Positions 19,901-34,500 of a DNA stretch of 64,000 bases are shown one piece after another. The stretch lies in contig NC_045145.1 in the NCBI RefSeq assembly GCF_008831285.2, forward strand, positions 10,850,802 through 10,914,801, read 5' to 3'. A program made the position numbers and the translations under genes. Each line of letters starts with the position of its first letter. Position 1 is the stretch's first letter. The notes below the pieces were generated by a model, which saw only the letters and a program-made list of their open reading frames with translations, was not told where the DNA came from and searched no databases. This stretch comes from Nymphaea colorata. Taxonomy: Eukaryota; Streptophyta; Magnoliopsida; Nymphaeales; Nymphaeaceae.

Positions 19901-22900
19901 TATGGATCCTACATGGCAATGGTGCGAAAGGGTGAAGGAGAATGTCCGCTTGAAACTCAAATGTAGCTTTTGTGAGAATACATTTTCAGGAAGGATTAGT
20001 AGAATGAAACACTATTTGGCAGGGACCTCCAAAGATGTGTCTCAATGTGTTAGAGGACCAAACAAACATTTGCCTCCATTTGTGCGTCAACAATGTTTAG
20101 ATATGCTCCATACTTTACGTCAAAAGAAGATACAAAAAGAAATGAAAGAGGCAGATGTAGGCTATAATGAGCCTTTGGAAGATGAAGAAGAAGAGGAAAA
20201 AGCTTATGAATATGATGATGAAGATGATAGCAGTCTAAGAACAGATTTGGAGACCTCAAGAGGTAGAGATCGTAGAGGAAAAGGGATCATGTATGAAGGA
20301 GGTCGATCTGGCATAACGGGAAGGAAGAGAAGAGGCAAAACAAATATTAGAGCTAGGCGTGGTATGCGACTAGCTAGTGGTAGAGTTCCTACTGGTAGGT
20401 CTAGTGTTGGTTCTATTAAGAGATTTTTCTCTTCATATACTAGCCCAGGTGGTCAGCCGCAGATTTGTGTTGCTATGACATCTAAAGATATGGTATATCA
20501 TGCACAAAAGATGATAGGGAAATGGTTTTATGATGCATGTATTCCATTTAATGCAGCTAATTCTTTTCAATTCCAAGCCATGGCAGATGCAATTGCTTCT
20601 ATAGGCCCCGAATTCAAAATGTCGTCATATCATCAGTTGAGATATGTATTTGATTGTCCAAACTTAGCACTTTTTGCAATCAAAGTCCTCAGCTAGACAT
20701 GCAGTGCTAGTGGATGCGAAAGGAACTGGAGTGTGTTCCAACATATCCATAGCAAAAAAAGGAATAGGCTTAAACATAAAAGGTTGAATGACTTTGTCTT
20801 TGTTCGATATAACATGAGGTTGAAACAAAGGTAATATAGCTTAATGTTTACATTTTTTGTACAATATATTTATATGAAATTACATATTAACAAACTTTCT
20901 CTTATTTAACATAGAGAATTACAAAAAACATCAGCAAGGAAGCACACATCTCAGTTCGATCCTATCAGCTTGTAAAACTTTGACGAACTGGAGCCATGCA
21001 TTGAGGAAGAACCAGCTACAATATTTGATGATGAAGATCTTGAATGCTTCAACCTTGAAGCTGAAGCAGCAGAAGGCTTTGTTGATGAAGGAGAGTCTGC
21101 TACTGCTGGTGCTGAATATGTTGGTGAAGATCTTCCAATTCTTGACGATGAAGATGAAGATGATGAAGATTATGAATGATGAATCATGAATGAGTCACGT
21201 CAAGAGTGCTTTCATTTTATATGTAACGAACGACTTAAGAGTTATGAATCTATGGTTGTTGAACACTTGAATGTTTTATCACTTTATGGCTTATGCTTTG
21301 CTGAATGATATTGTTATGAATTTTGATGTCTATGAATGATGAACAGGTAAGTTTATAGTAATAATAAGTCTATCATTATCTAAACATGTTTTATGTAAAG
21401 AATTTATTATTTTTAATTTCTTATGATTTTTTTATAAATTTTTCGATTTTTTTTAAATTTTTTCTAATTTATTATTATTTTTTTAAAAGAATTTACGATA
21501 CGTTATGATATTTTACGATACAGCGTATCTTAAAACCCGACCGATACGACTTACGATACGCGTTTTACAACATTGACGAATAGTCATCTTCATGCTTGGG
21601 TTTGTTTGCATCAGTCATTTTCTTTTTCTAAAAATATCACATTTCTTGAAACATACACTATCTTTTTCATCATAGCCTTAAATGAAAAGTTTATCATTTT
21701 TGTCATTCAAGGTATGCCACGGAAACTCCTATGGATACACCAAACAACCTGGATGCCATCTGAACCAGAGGTGGGTGCCGCCTACAATGTCAACCACCAG
21801 ATTGGCAACCATGGCATCTACAAACCACTAGAAATTATAGAGCCAAGTGGGCAAAAAAAATCAAGTGATGCTTCATTCAGGTCCCCACACACTAGAAGGA
21901 GGATATCAAAGAGTGGGATAGTGGGCAGGTAATGCAACCAAGAAAGCCTCCCTGGTAAACAGTTGTGGAATCTCAAGCGACGTGGCCTCCTACATCGAGA
22001 ACAATAAAAAATTTCATGGGAGGAAGAATCCAGATAAGGGGAGGAAGGCCTTTTGGAATTTGCGCTAGGAATGCAGATGACCTCCCTCCCTTGCGAGGCT
22101 TCCTGGCCTTGCCAGATGAACTCCAAGAAGAAGCTCATGAATCTAATGAGGCAAATCAAGAAGGGGCAGAAGCTCGTCCTCCACCTTTTAGTTGGAGAGA
22201 ACGGCAAGCGACTCGCTCATGCAACTAAGGTGTTGGAGCGATGTTTGCTAATGCAAGGGCAGTCAAAGGTGTGTTACATTGCTAGGTCCTTCAACACCAG
22301 GCATAATAAAAAGATTGCTTCCAGGGGGGGTGGAGGTGTTTAATGTGATCCATAAAGAAGGGCCAAGAGGAAGGCAATCTCTTCCTCCGGCTTGCTCTAA
22401 GGAAGAAACCGGAAAAGAGAGAGAGCTTGCAAAGAACCGACCCAAGGTAGAAATTGTTTTAGTCGATAGGTTCCAACGGTGGACATGTTTGCTGCTTCTA
22501 TTTGCTCCATGGTACACATATACTACACATGGATACCCAAAAAATTGCTTCAGATTGTACTAATATAACACATTAATGTACAATACGTAAATAAGCCAAT
22601 GCTTCATTTTGTTCACGAGATGTGGGACAATACAATTGAAAAAGTACAGGAAGTCATTTGTAAACATGAGAAAAAGGACTTGTAAACTTGAAGATTCAGT
22701 CTTTTTAAAGCATGTGCATAAGATATTAATAGCAAGGATAAGAGCAACACTCCTTTATGATGCATGGAACACTCATTGAACCCCAAGTGTTATGGTAAAT
22801 AGTGGCTTTTGAGTGTTGGAAAAACCCCATTGCATATAGATCCAGAATTATCAAGGTATAGGTTGGCATGTCTTAATAAGATTTTTACAGATCCAAATCA

Positions 22901-24953
22901 AAATAAACAAACTCACAATGAATTTGCAAGCTTTTCTACAAGAGATGAAAAGACATCTGCAATTGTAGAAAGAGACAGCTATCAACCTGTTCCTTGGTGG
23001 GTCAAACATGGACATGCTTCTCACTCTTTAGTACCTTGCTTTGAGGTTGTTAGTTCAACCTGCTATATCTTCATGTTGTGAAAGGAATTAGAGCACTATT
23101 TACATGTTCACAATATTAAGAAAAACAAACTTACATGCAAGCATGCAGAAAATTTAGTTCATGTGCATTCTATCCTTCGGTTACTTTCACAAAACAAAGA
23201 TGAATACAGGTAAATCAATATTTATTGGATTGTAGGTTTTTCTTATTTATATACTTCTATATACTTGACTACTTGGTAATAATACACTTTGTTGACTTAA
23301 ATTATAGTGAGCAGTGAAAATTGGGATCTGAATGGTGGCGAATTTGACTTCAAAAGAGAGGACGATCTTGACATTCTTAATTCAGGGTTAAATGAACCAC
23401 CTAGAACACATGGCGCACCAGATCTTAAAAAGCAACTTCTGGTTCTACAATTAAAAAACCACTTACTCTTGATGATAAATCAGAATCATTAGGCACTTTT
23501 TTAAAGTCCTTTGCAGGTTTATGCTGTTTTGGCCTTGCATCTTCAATATCAGGATAAGATGCTGCAGAGAACCTCCAAAATGGAGCAGTTGCGCCCAATT
23601 TCTCCCTCCGCAGGGCAATCTGTAGGAATCATGAAGAATAGTAACTAAGTCGCAAATAATTTTTCCTGTACTTATATATGAATACCTTTCCAGTTCTTGC
23701 AATTTCTTTGATTCCAAACTTGCGAAGTGCTCTCCCTACGGCAGCTATCTTTCCAGGATCTCCAGTTACCTGAATCACAATACAGTTAAAGGTGTAAGCT
23801 TGCATATATAAAAGCTTTACGGAAATGAAAAACTAAAATATCCAAAAGTCTCAGACACTATGCTGATAGGAAGCTCCAAGTAATCTCAACATATAAGTTG
23901 GTATGTTACCTCAACGGTGAGTGAATATTCTGAAACATCAACTATCCGAGCTCTGAAGATGTCTACCAATCCCATCACCTGGGGATTGAAAATGATGTGC
24001 ACAACAAGTCCAATCAAATCATATAAAGTTCACCCAAAAATGACAAAGTTAACTACAGTTGCATGCATTTCAAGAGAATAATAGAGAGAGAAAGGCTGCC
24101 TTTATTCAGAAAATTGGCTGAATTAAATTGAATATTTACAGATAGCTTTTTAACTCAACAAAAATGAAAGCTCGGTTTTCTAGTTAAAGTAAGCAAAAGA
24201 TTTGTGAGAGTAAAAGGATCTACTAAAAAATAAGTTGTCAAAATTGGAAGCCAGACATAGGTCATTCAAGGTCCTTAAAAAGACTAATCAGGACTTATCC
24301 AATCGACTCTGTCCAAGTCGATTGGCAATAGATAAATAAAAGTACATACATTTATACATATATTTCATTTTCACAAAAAACGCGTGGGTATTATCCGGAG
24401 AGGAATTTATTGGGTATAATACAGCAAAGTTGTATATCTCGGGAATAAAACAGGAAATTCTCGACAAATTTTTAAAAAAATTTAAAACATTTAATAAATC
24501 CTAAAAATTATAAAAATATAAAAAATACGAAAAAAACACAAAAAAATGTGTATAATACGCGTTTTTTTCACGTTTTTTATTTTCTGGCATTTTTTTAGAA
24601 AAGACATGTTTTTTTCACGTTTAATACGGCTGACTATGTTTTGGCGTATTATACGCGTTTTTTTTCAATGGGATGCGTTTTTTGTGACAGTGAATTGTAT
24701 TTATATGAAAAGAAAAGCATAAACATACACATACATATATGTAAACAATGCACATATTCATTTATAAGCTACAGATTACTTGATTCACCATAACAAGGCC
24801 AACTAATTGACTAGTCTGACAAACTAGTCCCAGTTTCATTTATCTCCTCTTAGTTGTCACTTGTCATCTAAATCAAAGGTAATTGAGTATCAGGATGTTC
24901 CAAAATCTCATTCTCCCATCTCAGGTTGATGCTTCTGTTTGACTGGGTCAGAT

Positions 24954-25020
<67 letters not shown>

Positions 25021-25539
25021 TAAACATGGGTGCGGCTGCAGCAACACAAACATGCACACAAACACACACACATATATATACACACATGTGCGCGTGGGGT
25101 TTGTGTGTGAAAAAGTTAAAAGTAAAGAAAATTTTTTATAGTAGGCCCCTTATTGTAATAAAAAAGAAAATGTAGAAAGTAAGATGGAAAGAAACTAAAA
25201 GAAAGATCTCTTTTTAGAAATGAGTAAATGACAACAAAGGGAAGGCCTAAAACCAAAAAAAAAAGTTGATAAGAAACCTAATTATGGATGTTTGCATTCT
25301 TCTCCGCTGCCACTAGGAATGTTCTCTTTTCCTCCCTCCTCTTCTTTCCCCTCCTTTCTCCTCCTCCTCCTCCTCCTCTTCCTCTGTTTTTCTTTTTTTA
25401 CTTCTTTCTTGGTGCAGAGTCTGCTGACCGCACTCAAGTAGAACCCACAATGATGGAGGTGTGGCACCCAAAGTGCCATGCCCATAAATATATACCTACT
25501 ACCCACAATGATGCAGGTGCAGCACCCAAAGTGCCATGT

Positions 25540-25588
<49 letters not shown>

Positions 25589-28500
25589 TTCTGTACAATT
25601 TGTTGTATGTTCTTAGTCGCAATGTTGCATTGCCTTGGACATAATTTCAGTGTCAACAGTTATTACTACTCTCATTACAGCCAACGTGCAATCATGGGAA
25701 CCAAGGACTTAAAGAAAGATCAGTTCTTTATAAGACTGACCTTTGGTGCTACTGTTATTCAAGCTACTGTTATTCAAGTCAAGGTGTGATTCTGCCATTT
25801 CCAAAAAAAAAAGAAGAAGATAAGATAAAAGGCAAGAAGAAACGGAAAGCTTTCTCATTGATTTTTTATTGACACTGGACCTTATTTTTTATTTTGTGTG
25901 TTTCTCCTCCTATCGGTTGGTTGATGTTTTTGTTAATCTAGTGTACCCTCCATCTTTCTCAGTCACCTGCATATATAAACTTTTATTTTGAAAAAGGTGG
26001 ACAATTCCTTTCATAAGGAGCCAGGATCTCCTTGGTCATGTGGACAGTTCTGTGCTAGCTATCCCAAAATTTCTCTCTCATGAAGAAAAACGTGATAAAC
26101 CGGCAACTTCTACTATATTTATTAGGAAACCAGAATATATAAATTGGGAGGAAAGGGGTCAATTGCTGGTGGCATAGATTACAATATTACATCGACCTTG
26201 TTATAAGAGGTACTTGCAGCAATGCCCGATGATTGCACATTGAGCAGTTAAGAGACAGTTATTAACTTGTTATAATAAAGCACCATTTGGCAGGGACACA
26301 GAGACACATGCTAATGCGGCTGCACGCACTAGTAGTAAAGAAAACTCATTGCCACTATATGTGTGTCAACAACGTTTGGATATGCTTGATGTTTTACAGA
26401 AAAAAATTATCTAAAAAGAAATAGATGAGGAGGAAGGTGTACCCTCAGGAGCCGAGGCTGTAGATGAATATATTGATAGGAAGAGGATCATGATGCTACC
26501 CAAGATCAGATGTCGCTAGCTCATTGTGCAGGAAAGAGGTAGAGCTTCTAACAGGAAGAGAAGAGGTGTGCACCTATTGCTAGGCATAGTCATGGTGGAC
26601 TTGATGGTAAAGTACCTAGTGGTAGGTCCATTACGGGTTTCCATTTTCTTTTCTTCCTATACTGCTCTAGGTGCACAACCCAACATCCATTCGGTTATGA
26701 CATCGAAAGATATGACAGAACAAATAGATATAGCAGTTGGAATCAGTGTCACAGATATCACAAGATCTTCCAAACCTCACGATATTTAAAAAAAAAAATC
26801 ATAAAACGGAAAAATAAAAAAAAGTCACAAGCTTTTCAAAATCTCTCCAAAACTAAAATCTCATGATTTTGTCATGATTTTTTCATGAGATTTAACAATT
26901 TTTTACTTTTTAGGGTTTTTTAATTTCTTTTTTAAATTGTCTAGATTTTCCAGATAAGAACAACTTTGCCAAAAAAAATACCTGAGAAAAACCTTGCCAA
27001 TATTTTCCTAAGAATGATATTTGTGACAATGGTTGGAAGATGGTCTTGTGATGCATGTATTCCCTTTAATGCAGATAACTCATTTATTTCTAGGCTATGG
27101 CAAATGCTATTGCTTCTATTATAAAATGCCTTCATATCATCAGCTTATAGGCAGAATTCTTGATGCAACAGTTAAAAAAGTAAAGGAAAATATTGTGATA
27201 AATTAAGATTGAGTTAGAAGGAAACATCACGCAGCCTTATGGCATATGGATGGATTGATATATGGTGAAGAATACTCAAATTTATTGTCCTAATGGTACT
27301 ATGTTCTTAAAATCTCTTGATCAGTCTAATGTTCCCAAGTTTGATGATCTTTTGTATGGTATTTTTTATGATGTTATACAAGATTTTGGGCCTACAACCA
27401 TTTTACAATTTATTACAATAATGCAGAAAATTACAGAGTAGCACGTGAGATATTTCAAAGATATAAATCATTTTATTGGACTCTATGTCCATAATTTGTG
27501 CAACTTTCATGCTTCAAGATCTTCGCTACAAGTATGAGATGGAATTAGCCGTTGAACAATGCCAAGAGATCACAATATAATCACGCTTATGCAGTGAGAT
27601 TCATGGGAAAATTTACAAATGGAGCTGAATTGATACAATTTGCACAAACTAGATTTGCCACAAATGTTTTCATTGTACAGGGCATAATGAAACAAAGAAA
27701 CCCTTCGAGGCAGATGTTCTTTGGTAATGTATGGGCTGCATACAACATTTTCATAAAGAAAGTCTTGTGCGGTTCCGGATATTATATTTAGTGCTGAATT
27801 TTTTTATAATCATGTCTGAAATTATCTGAACCCTTTAAACAAAGTCCACAAGTTAGCTGATAGTGAAGACAAATCTCCCATATGGTAACTATACGAAGCT
27901 ATAAACAGAGGAGCAGAGGTTATTAAAGATAGCTCAAGAGAAAAAAAGGAGTCACACACGCCCATATGGAAAATTACAGATTAATGGTGGACTGGACAAC
28001 TAATCTAAATTCTGCTGTCAGATGTCCCGCATTTAAAAATGGCAGAGAGGCCATACATGGTTCGTTGAATTGTATTGATGTGTTAGTCAATGGAACCTAG
28101 GGAACAAGAAGTTGCCCACAAATAGTTGGATATATATGATAATTGTGTAGCTGATATGAGAATAAACACAGTGATTGCCCAAACCTTAGAACTTCAAAAA
28201 TCAAAGTCCACAGACAGACATGTAGTGCTAGTAGAAATGAAAGGAATTAAGGGCTTTCCGACATATCAATAACAAAAAGAGGAATAGGCTGGAACCTACG
28301 TTACACACGTACTGCTTTGACGCACCGTACCAGTACGATACTTGTATGGGTATGGGTACGCCCTGGGTACTGCGTTGACCGTACCCAATCAATGTACATG
28401 AGTTCATACCATCCATTTCTCAACTCGGTCAAAGAGAATCGAGTCCAAAAACGTCCATGGGTTAAGGTTGACGTTTTTTTTTTTTAACGTTAAAGAGAAA

Positions 28501-31500
28501 CATTAAGAGAAAACGCAAAACCCTCAACGGTTTCTACATTTCACCCACAGCAACCGACGGCAGCAAGCTCCTCTCCGGCAAACGACGACTTCTCCAGCGA
28601 ATGGCGACTTCTCCGATGACCGACGACTTCTTCGGCGAAGGGCGATGCCTATAAATTTGTATAGTATCGCATTGATGACTGAACTGCAAGAGTCCGGTCT
28701 TGTTAGAATCTTGAAGAGAAAATCAGTTATCGACAGAGAAAGGGGCCTTCAACGAAAGTTCAATAGTTTCATCGACGATTCTATTTGACTCTCGAGGATT
28801 CCGAGTGACACGATCGGCTCTCCCCTTGTATCATTTGGCACTTTTTGCTGAATCTTTTGATTATCTAAGGTAATTTTCTGGGGTCATTTGGGCCCTTTTT
28901 GCCTACTCAATTTTTCTAATATTTTCTTATTTTTGAATTAAAATATAAATTTACAATACATTATAAATTTACAATACATTGCAATACTTTATGATACATT
29001 GTATCTATTGGCCCGACCATACGCTTTATGATACATACTTTTAAACATTGGCTTTTTACTGTCCCTCCCAACTCCCAATAGGTAACTAAGTGTTCGGAAT
29101 GGGTTGGCGGTTCTCTGCTTCAGTGAAGCAACTCTCCAAGGTTCGGGTTTTGTTTTCCTCTAGATGATGTATTGATGAGCTATGTCACATGATGACATGA
29201 GTGTCGGGTGAGGTTGAGGACGTGGGTGCCAGTGCGTGTTAAGATATGGTTCAAGTCAAGTCAGACCCGACCCATCTTCACCACACGCCACATATAATGG
29301 GCAGTGGCATACTTGTAATTTTTATTGTTGTTTTGTGTATTTACTTGTAACACAAATTAGTATATATCAATGACAAGGAGCAGCACCATGCCCATGGCCC
29401 TTTTTCTTTTCTCTCTCTTTTCTAGAGCAGCCTGTTCCTCTTCTCATCTTCTCGCACCTCCTTAAGACTCCATCCGGTGGTTTGGTGATATACATCAAAA
29501 TCTTGCATGGTATCAGAGCAGGTTTTGCCAATTAGAATTTCTGATTTCTGCCCCAATCTCAGTTTTTCTGCCCTAATCCCAAAATCTCTGATTTCTGCAC
29601 TAATCTCTGTTTTTCTTCCCTAACCCCAAAATCTCTCATTTCTGTTTTTCCTGTCCTAATCCCAAAACTGCTGCCGTCTGCCCTAATTTCTAGATCTTAA
29701 TAACCCCAAAACTGCTGCCATCTGCCCTAATTCCTATATCTTAACAACCCCAAAACTGTTGTTGTCTGCCCTGATTCCTAGATCTATCGTGCCCTAACTT
29801 CCAAAGTCGTCTGCCCTAAGTTCCTATCCTTATATGTACAGCTTCTAAGTTCAAATATGGATCACAACCACAATTCTACTATCTTGTTGTCTAGTTTCCT
29901 CTCTCAACTCATCTCACAAAAGCTTAACCATACCAACTATTTGACATGGAAACGTCAAATAATCCCCTTTATAAAGAGTCACCGTCTCTATGGACATCTC
30001 AATGGCACTACACCTGCGCCACCAGAATGGATCATGCGGGAAGTGAAGAATGCTACAGGGCATGTACAAGAAACTATTGCAGAAAGCAATCCTAAATATT
30101 TCAAATCTCAGACCTCAATATCATATCACAATCCTAAATATGAAAGCAATCTTATTCTCGATATACTTGGATTCAGTTCATAAAACAAAAATCAAAAGTG
30201 TTTAGTATCTTTCGAGAATTTCATGTCATGATCCAAACACAGCTTTCGTCTAAAGTTGTGCATTTCCATTGTGATGGTGGGGGAGAATATTCTTCACGAC
30301 TTAATAAACTTTTTACGAGATGAAAGGGGAATTTCATGCCATGATTTTCATTCAAAGTCTTGTTACAGATGGACTATTACATGAGTCTAGTCTAAGTCCA
30401 GTCAATGAGTCAAGCATGTGCTCAAGCTGTCATATTTGTAAGAGTCATGCTCTCTCTTTTCAAATTTCAATCAATAAAGAAGCGAGCTTCAAAGTGATTT
30501 GATACTATATACTCGGATGTTTGGGGGCCTGCTCCCATTTCTTCTTCTTCTGGGAGCAAGTATTATGTTGTTTTCATTGATTCTTATTCACATTACACAT
30601 GAATCCATTTCATGGAAAGCAAATCAGAGGTTTTCTGCTTGTTCACGTTAAGTTTGTATGGTATGGATCGGGTCACCCAGATCCAACCCATTTGATCCAC
30701 ACGCCCACACATCATGGGCGGTGGCATACTTGTAATTCTTAATGCTGTTTTGTGTATTTTGTTTTTGGTGTAGGAAGGATACCTCTCCCCATCACTGCCT
30801 GTGTGTTCCAAACTCTTGGACGGCTTCCTTGCAAAGCATGGGTCCCACTGACCAACACATTGTGACTACCAGAATGAATTAATTCATGTTGTTGTACACG
30901 ACTCGTTTGAATCAATTTTGCTTTTAGGTCTTCAAAAGAGGGAAGAAAAGGTAATACCTCTAAAGCAATGTAGAAAACATCAAATTCTGACCTCAATCTA
31001 CTCAAAGCCTGTTGTACCTTGTCCTTGTCGTTGACTGGGTGCCCTATGATTGCAAGCTGATCGCTGACATTTTTTATTTCATGTATGTATTTCAAGACTG
31101 AATGTGTGTCTCGCTTGGTATCCTGAAATTGCCTCTTGAGTTGCAGAAATCTCGCTTCTGATACTTGAGAATACGTGGTAACAAGTACATTCCACAACTC
31201 AAGTGCTAAAAAATCATTATCAACGCCCGCTAGAACTTCCTCTAATAGTGTGGAGGTGATATAAGCAACGAGAGATTGATCATGACTCATCTACGTCTCA
31301 TATTTAGGGATGATTCTGCAATGGTTTCTTGAACTTGCCCTGCAGCATTCTTCACCTCTAGCATAATCCATTCAGGTGACGTAGGTGTGGTGCCATTGAG
31401 ATGTCCATGGAGACGGTAACTCTTGCTGAACGGGACTATTTGACATTTCCATGTCAAATAGTTGGTATGATTTAGGTTTTGTGAGATGAGTTGAGAGAAA

Positions 31501-34500
31501 AAATTGAACGACAAAGATGCTGAAATTGCGGTGGGGATCCATAATTGCAGCAATCAAAAAAGCAAGGGAATCTGTTTCGAACATGATTGTAGTGTCGACA
31601 TTTCCCCTGATATGCAACAAATTTTAATGACAGTGTTGCCTAAAGTCAATCTCAAGCAAAATGAAGAAGGACAATGGTATGTGGATTGTGGTGTTGCCGC
31701 TCATGTAACTGGTGACACAGGTGAACTTAACAATTCACTCAATCCAAAACAAATACTCCAGTAACATTGTGCATTTCCAATGTGATGGTGTGGGTGAGTT
31801 CGTCCCAAATGAATTTACTGAGTATTTACTAAATCATGAGATCACTAGACAGATTTCATGTCCACACACACCACAGCAGAATGGTGTTGTTGAAAGAAAG
31901 CATCGACATATAGTTGAAAGTGCACTAAGTATGTTGCATGACACAGATATAGCCATGAATTTATGGACTAAAGCCTTCCATACTGTTGTTCATGTCATTA
32001 ATCGACTGCCACTATCTATGCTTGAAGGAAAATTTCCATTCTTTATTGAGAAATAAGTTTCAAGTTCGAGCTGTTATGTGCAGATTTGTGGGTTATGCAG
32101 AAAATTATAAGGGCTATAGATGTTACAATCCAAAGACTGGTCGCATACATATTTCACGACATGTTGTTTTTGATGAGCTTAAGTTGAAAGACTTAAAGGA
32201 GACACATGCTATGTTCAATACAAAGGATAATATACGATTCATGGCTGAACGCCAAGATATTAGGTCAAGGAGATGGTACATACCACACAGTGACAGAATT
32301 ATGAATGAATTTGAGGCAGCCTCAAATGTTCAGATTGACAACATGCCTTCATCTACTCAGACAAACAACACGTCTTCACCTAATCGTTTTTAAGGAATAG
32401 TGTATACTCGACGATCAGCTCCAGCAACCGCTCCAGAAGCTGCCAGCACTTGCCCAATTAAATCAGAACGTATGTGACACCCCATTGATAGATGGGTAAG
32501 TTATGATAACTTCTCTTTGAATTTACAACTTTTTATGACAAAATTGAGTAAAAAGGTGGAGCCAAAATGCTATGAGCATGCATGCAAGAGCAAATATTGG
32601 GTCAAGGCCATGAATGAAGAAATGGCTGCTTTAAATGAATGTCAAACTTGGGATATTGTCCTTCATCCAGATAATAAGAATGTGGTGGGTTCAAAATGGG
32701 TTTACAAACTCAAATATAAACCTGATGGAAGTATTGATAGATATAAGGCTCGTCTTGTGGCTAGAGGTTTCACTCAACAGTACGGGAAAGATTATGATGA
32801 GACTTTTAGTCCAGTTATCAAGATGGGAACGATCCGGGTTTATCATTTCTCTTGCAGTCTCACATGGATGGACTTTATATCAGTTGGATGTTAAAAATGT
32901 TTTTCTTCATGGTTTTCTAAAGGAAGAAGTATACATGGTACAACGTCCAGGTTATACTACCAAGGATTCAACTCAATGGGTGTGTTGTATGGGCTTAAGC
33001 AAGCATCTCGCTCATGATTCGATAGATTTTCTCTTCATATACAACAGGCTGGTTTTCTCAGAAGTTCACTTGACCATTCTTTATTTATATATCATTCAAG
33101 TGAAATTACCACTTGAATACTTATATATGTAGATGACATAGTTCTTACTGGAAGTTCTTCATGTCATATATCTCATGTTAAGGAAGTATGGAAGCAACAA
33201 TTCAAGATGAAGGATCTCGGTGAACTATAATAGTATTTCTTAGGTGTTGAGCTTGATAGAAAGGGTGACACATTAATTCTTATGCAACACAAATACACTC
33301 TTGATATTTTGGACAGAGCAAGGATGACAAATTGCAAGCCCATAAATACTTCTAGTATTCCCAACACAAAATTGAATGCCTCTAATAGGAATGATACATA
33401 CTCAAATCCTAGTTTTTATCGAAGTATAGTTGACATGCTGCAATATCTCACTTTTACACACGCCCAAACATAGTATATGTAGTGAATCAATTTTCTCAGT
33501 TTATGCATGCACCAACAGAAGGACATATGGATGCTACTAAGTACTAAACATATTTTGCGTTATCTGAAGGCTACTTTTGGGGATAGACATGTCTACACAA
33601 GACAGTCAACTGATTTGAATGGACATACCATTTCCACCTATATTGATGCATATTACGCAAGTGATCCAAATGATAAACGATCAGTTTCAAGTTATTGTAT
33701 CTTTCTTAATTTCAATCTTACTTGTTGGAGTAGCAGGAAATAGTGTGCAGTTGCCAGATCGAGCATTGAGGCAGAATATAGGGCACTGGCTGCCGGTACA
33801 ACTAAGCCTGGGCGCCGGGCCGAGCCGTCGCCGGGATCCGAAAAACAGCGTGCAATTGCCAGATCAAGCATTGAGAAAGAATATAGGGCAATGGCTGCCT
33901 GTATCATAAGCCTGGCCACCGGGCCGGGCCGTCGCGGGGTACTCGGTACCCGGCCAGGCTCAAGCCCGGGCTTGGAAAAATACTTATCGGGTTCGTTTTA
34001 TCGGGCCCAGCCCGACCTGCTACAGCCTGACTCACTAAAAAGAAAAATAAAGGCTAGGGTTTTTCATTTATCAAATCGGGTGTGTTGGTCGAAGGCAACA
34101 GAGAAGGAAGGCCATGGGGAGTGAGACGGAGTGGAGATTGTAGGAGATGGGGAGTTTGCCGTAGCCAGCAGAGAATGGTGGTGGGAAGTGGTCGGCGAAG
34201 AGGACGCCGGCGGTTGATTTTGGAACTATGGTGAGCTTGACAGTGTTGGGGGAGAGGAGACGGCTGCAGCTGTGGTTGTGGTTGGGGGGATGACCGGCTT
34301 CCATTGTTGTTTCCTCTGGTGAGTCCTTTAATGATGACAGATGCTTCTTCATCTGACTTTCTCCTCTATCTCCTATCATTTTAGCAACCAAGAAAATGGG
34401 AAAAGAAACAAGAAAAGGAAAGCAACACAGGGAGAAAGAACAACGAAAACCGTAGAGTGTTCTTCCAAAAGACGATGAAAAGCAAGGGAGGAAAGAACAA

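Larger units (their letters stand above)
19379..21575 (+). mobile_element. hAT element, internally deleted, perfect 8-bp TSD
   Basis: 2197 bp starting CAGTGTTGTA and ending ACAACATTG, flanked by ACGAATAG at 19371-19378 and again at 21576-21583. Subterminal regions are dense in GTATCG/CGATAC motifs, as is usual for hAT transposase binding. It sits in the Copia RT fragment. The perfect TSD suggests a recent insertion. Confidence 0.93.

Noticed and set aside
24926-25175. Open frames encoding repeated Ile-Tyr
   Set aside because: They are translations of the (TA)n microsatellite; the same holds at 25434-25656.
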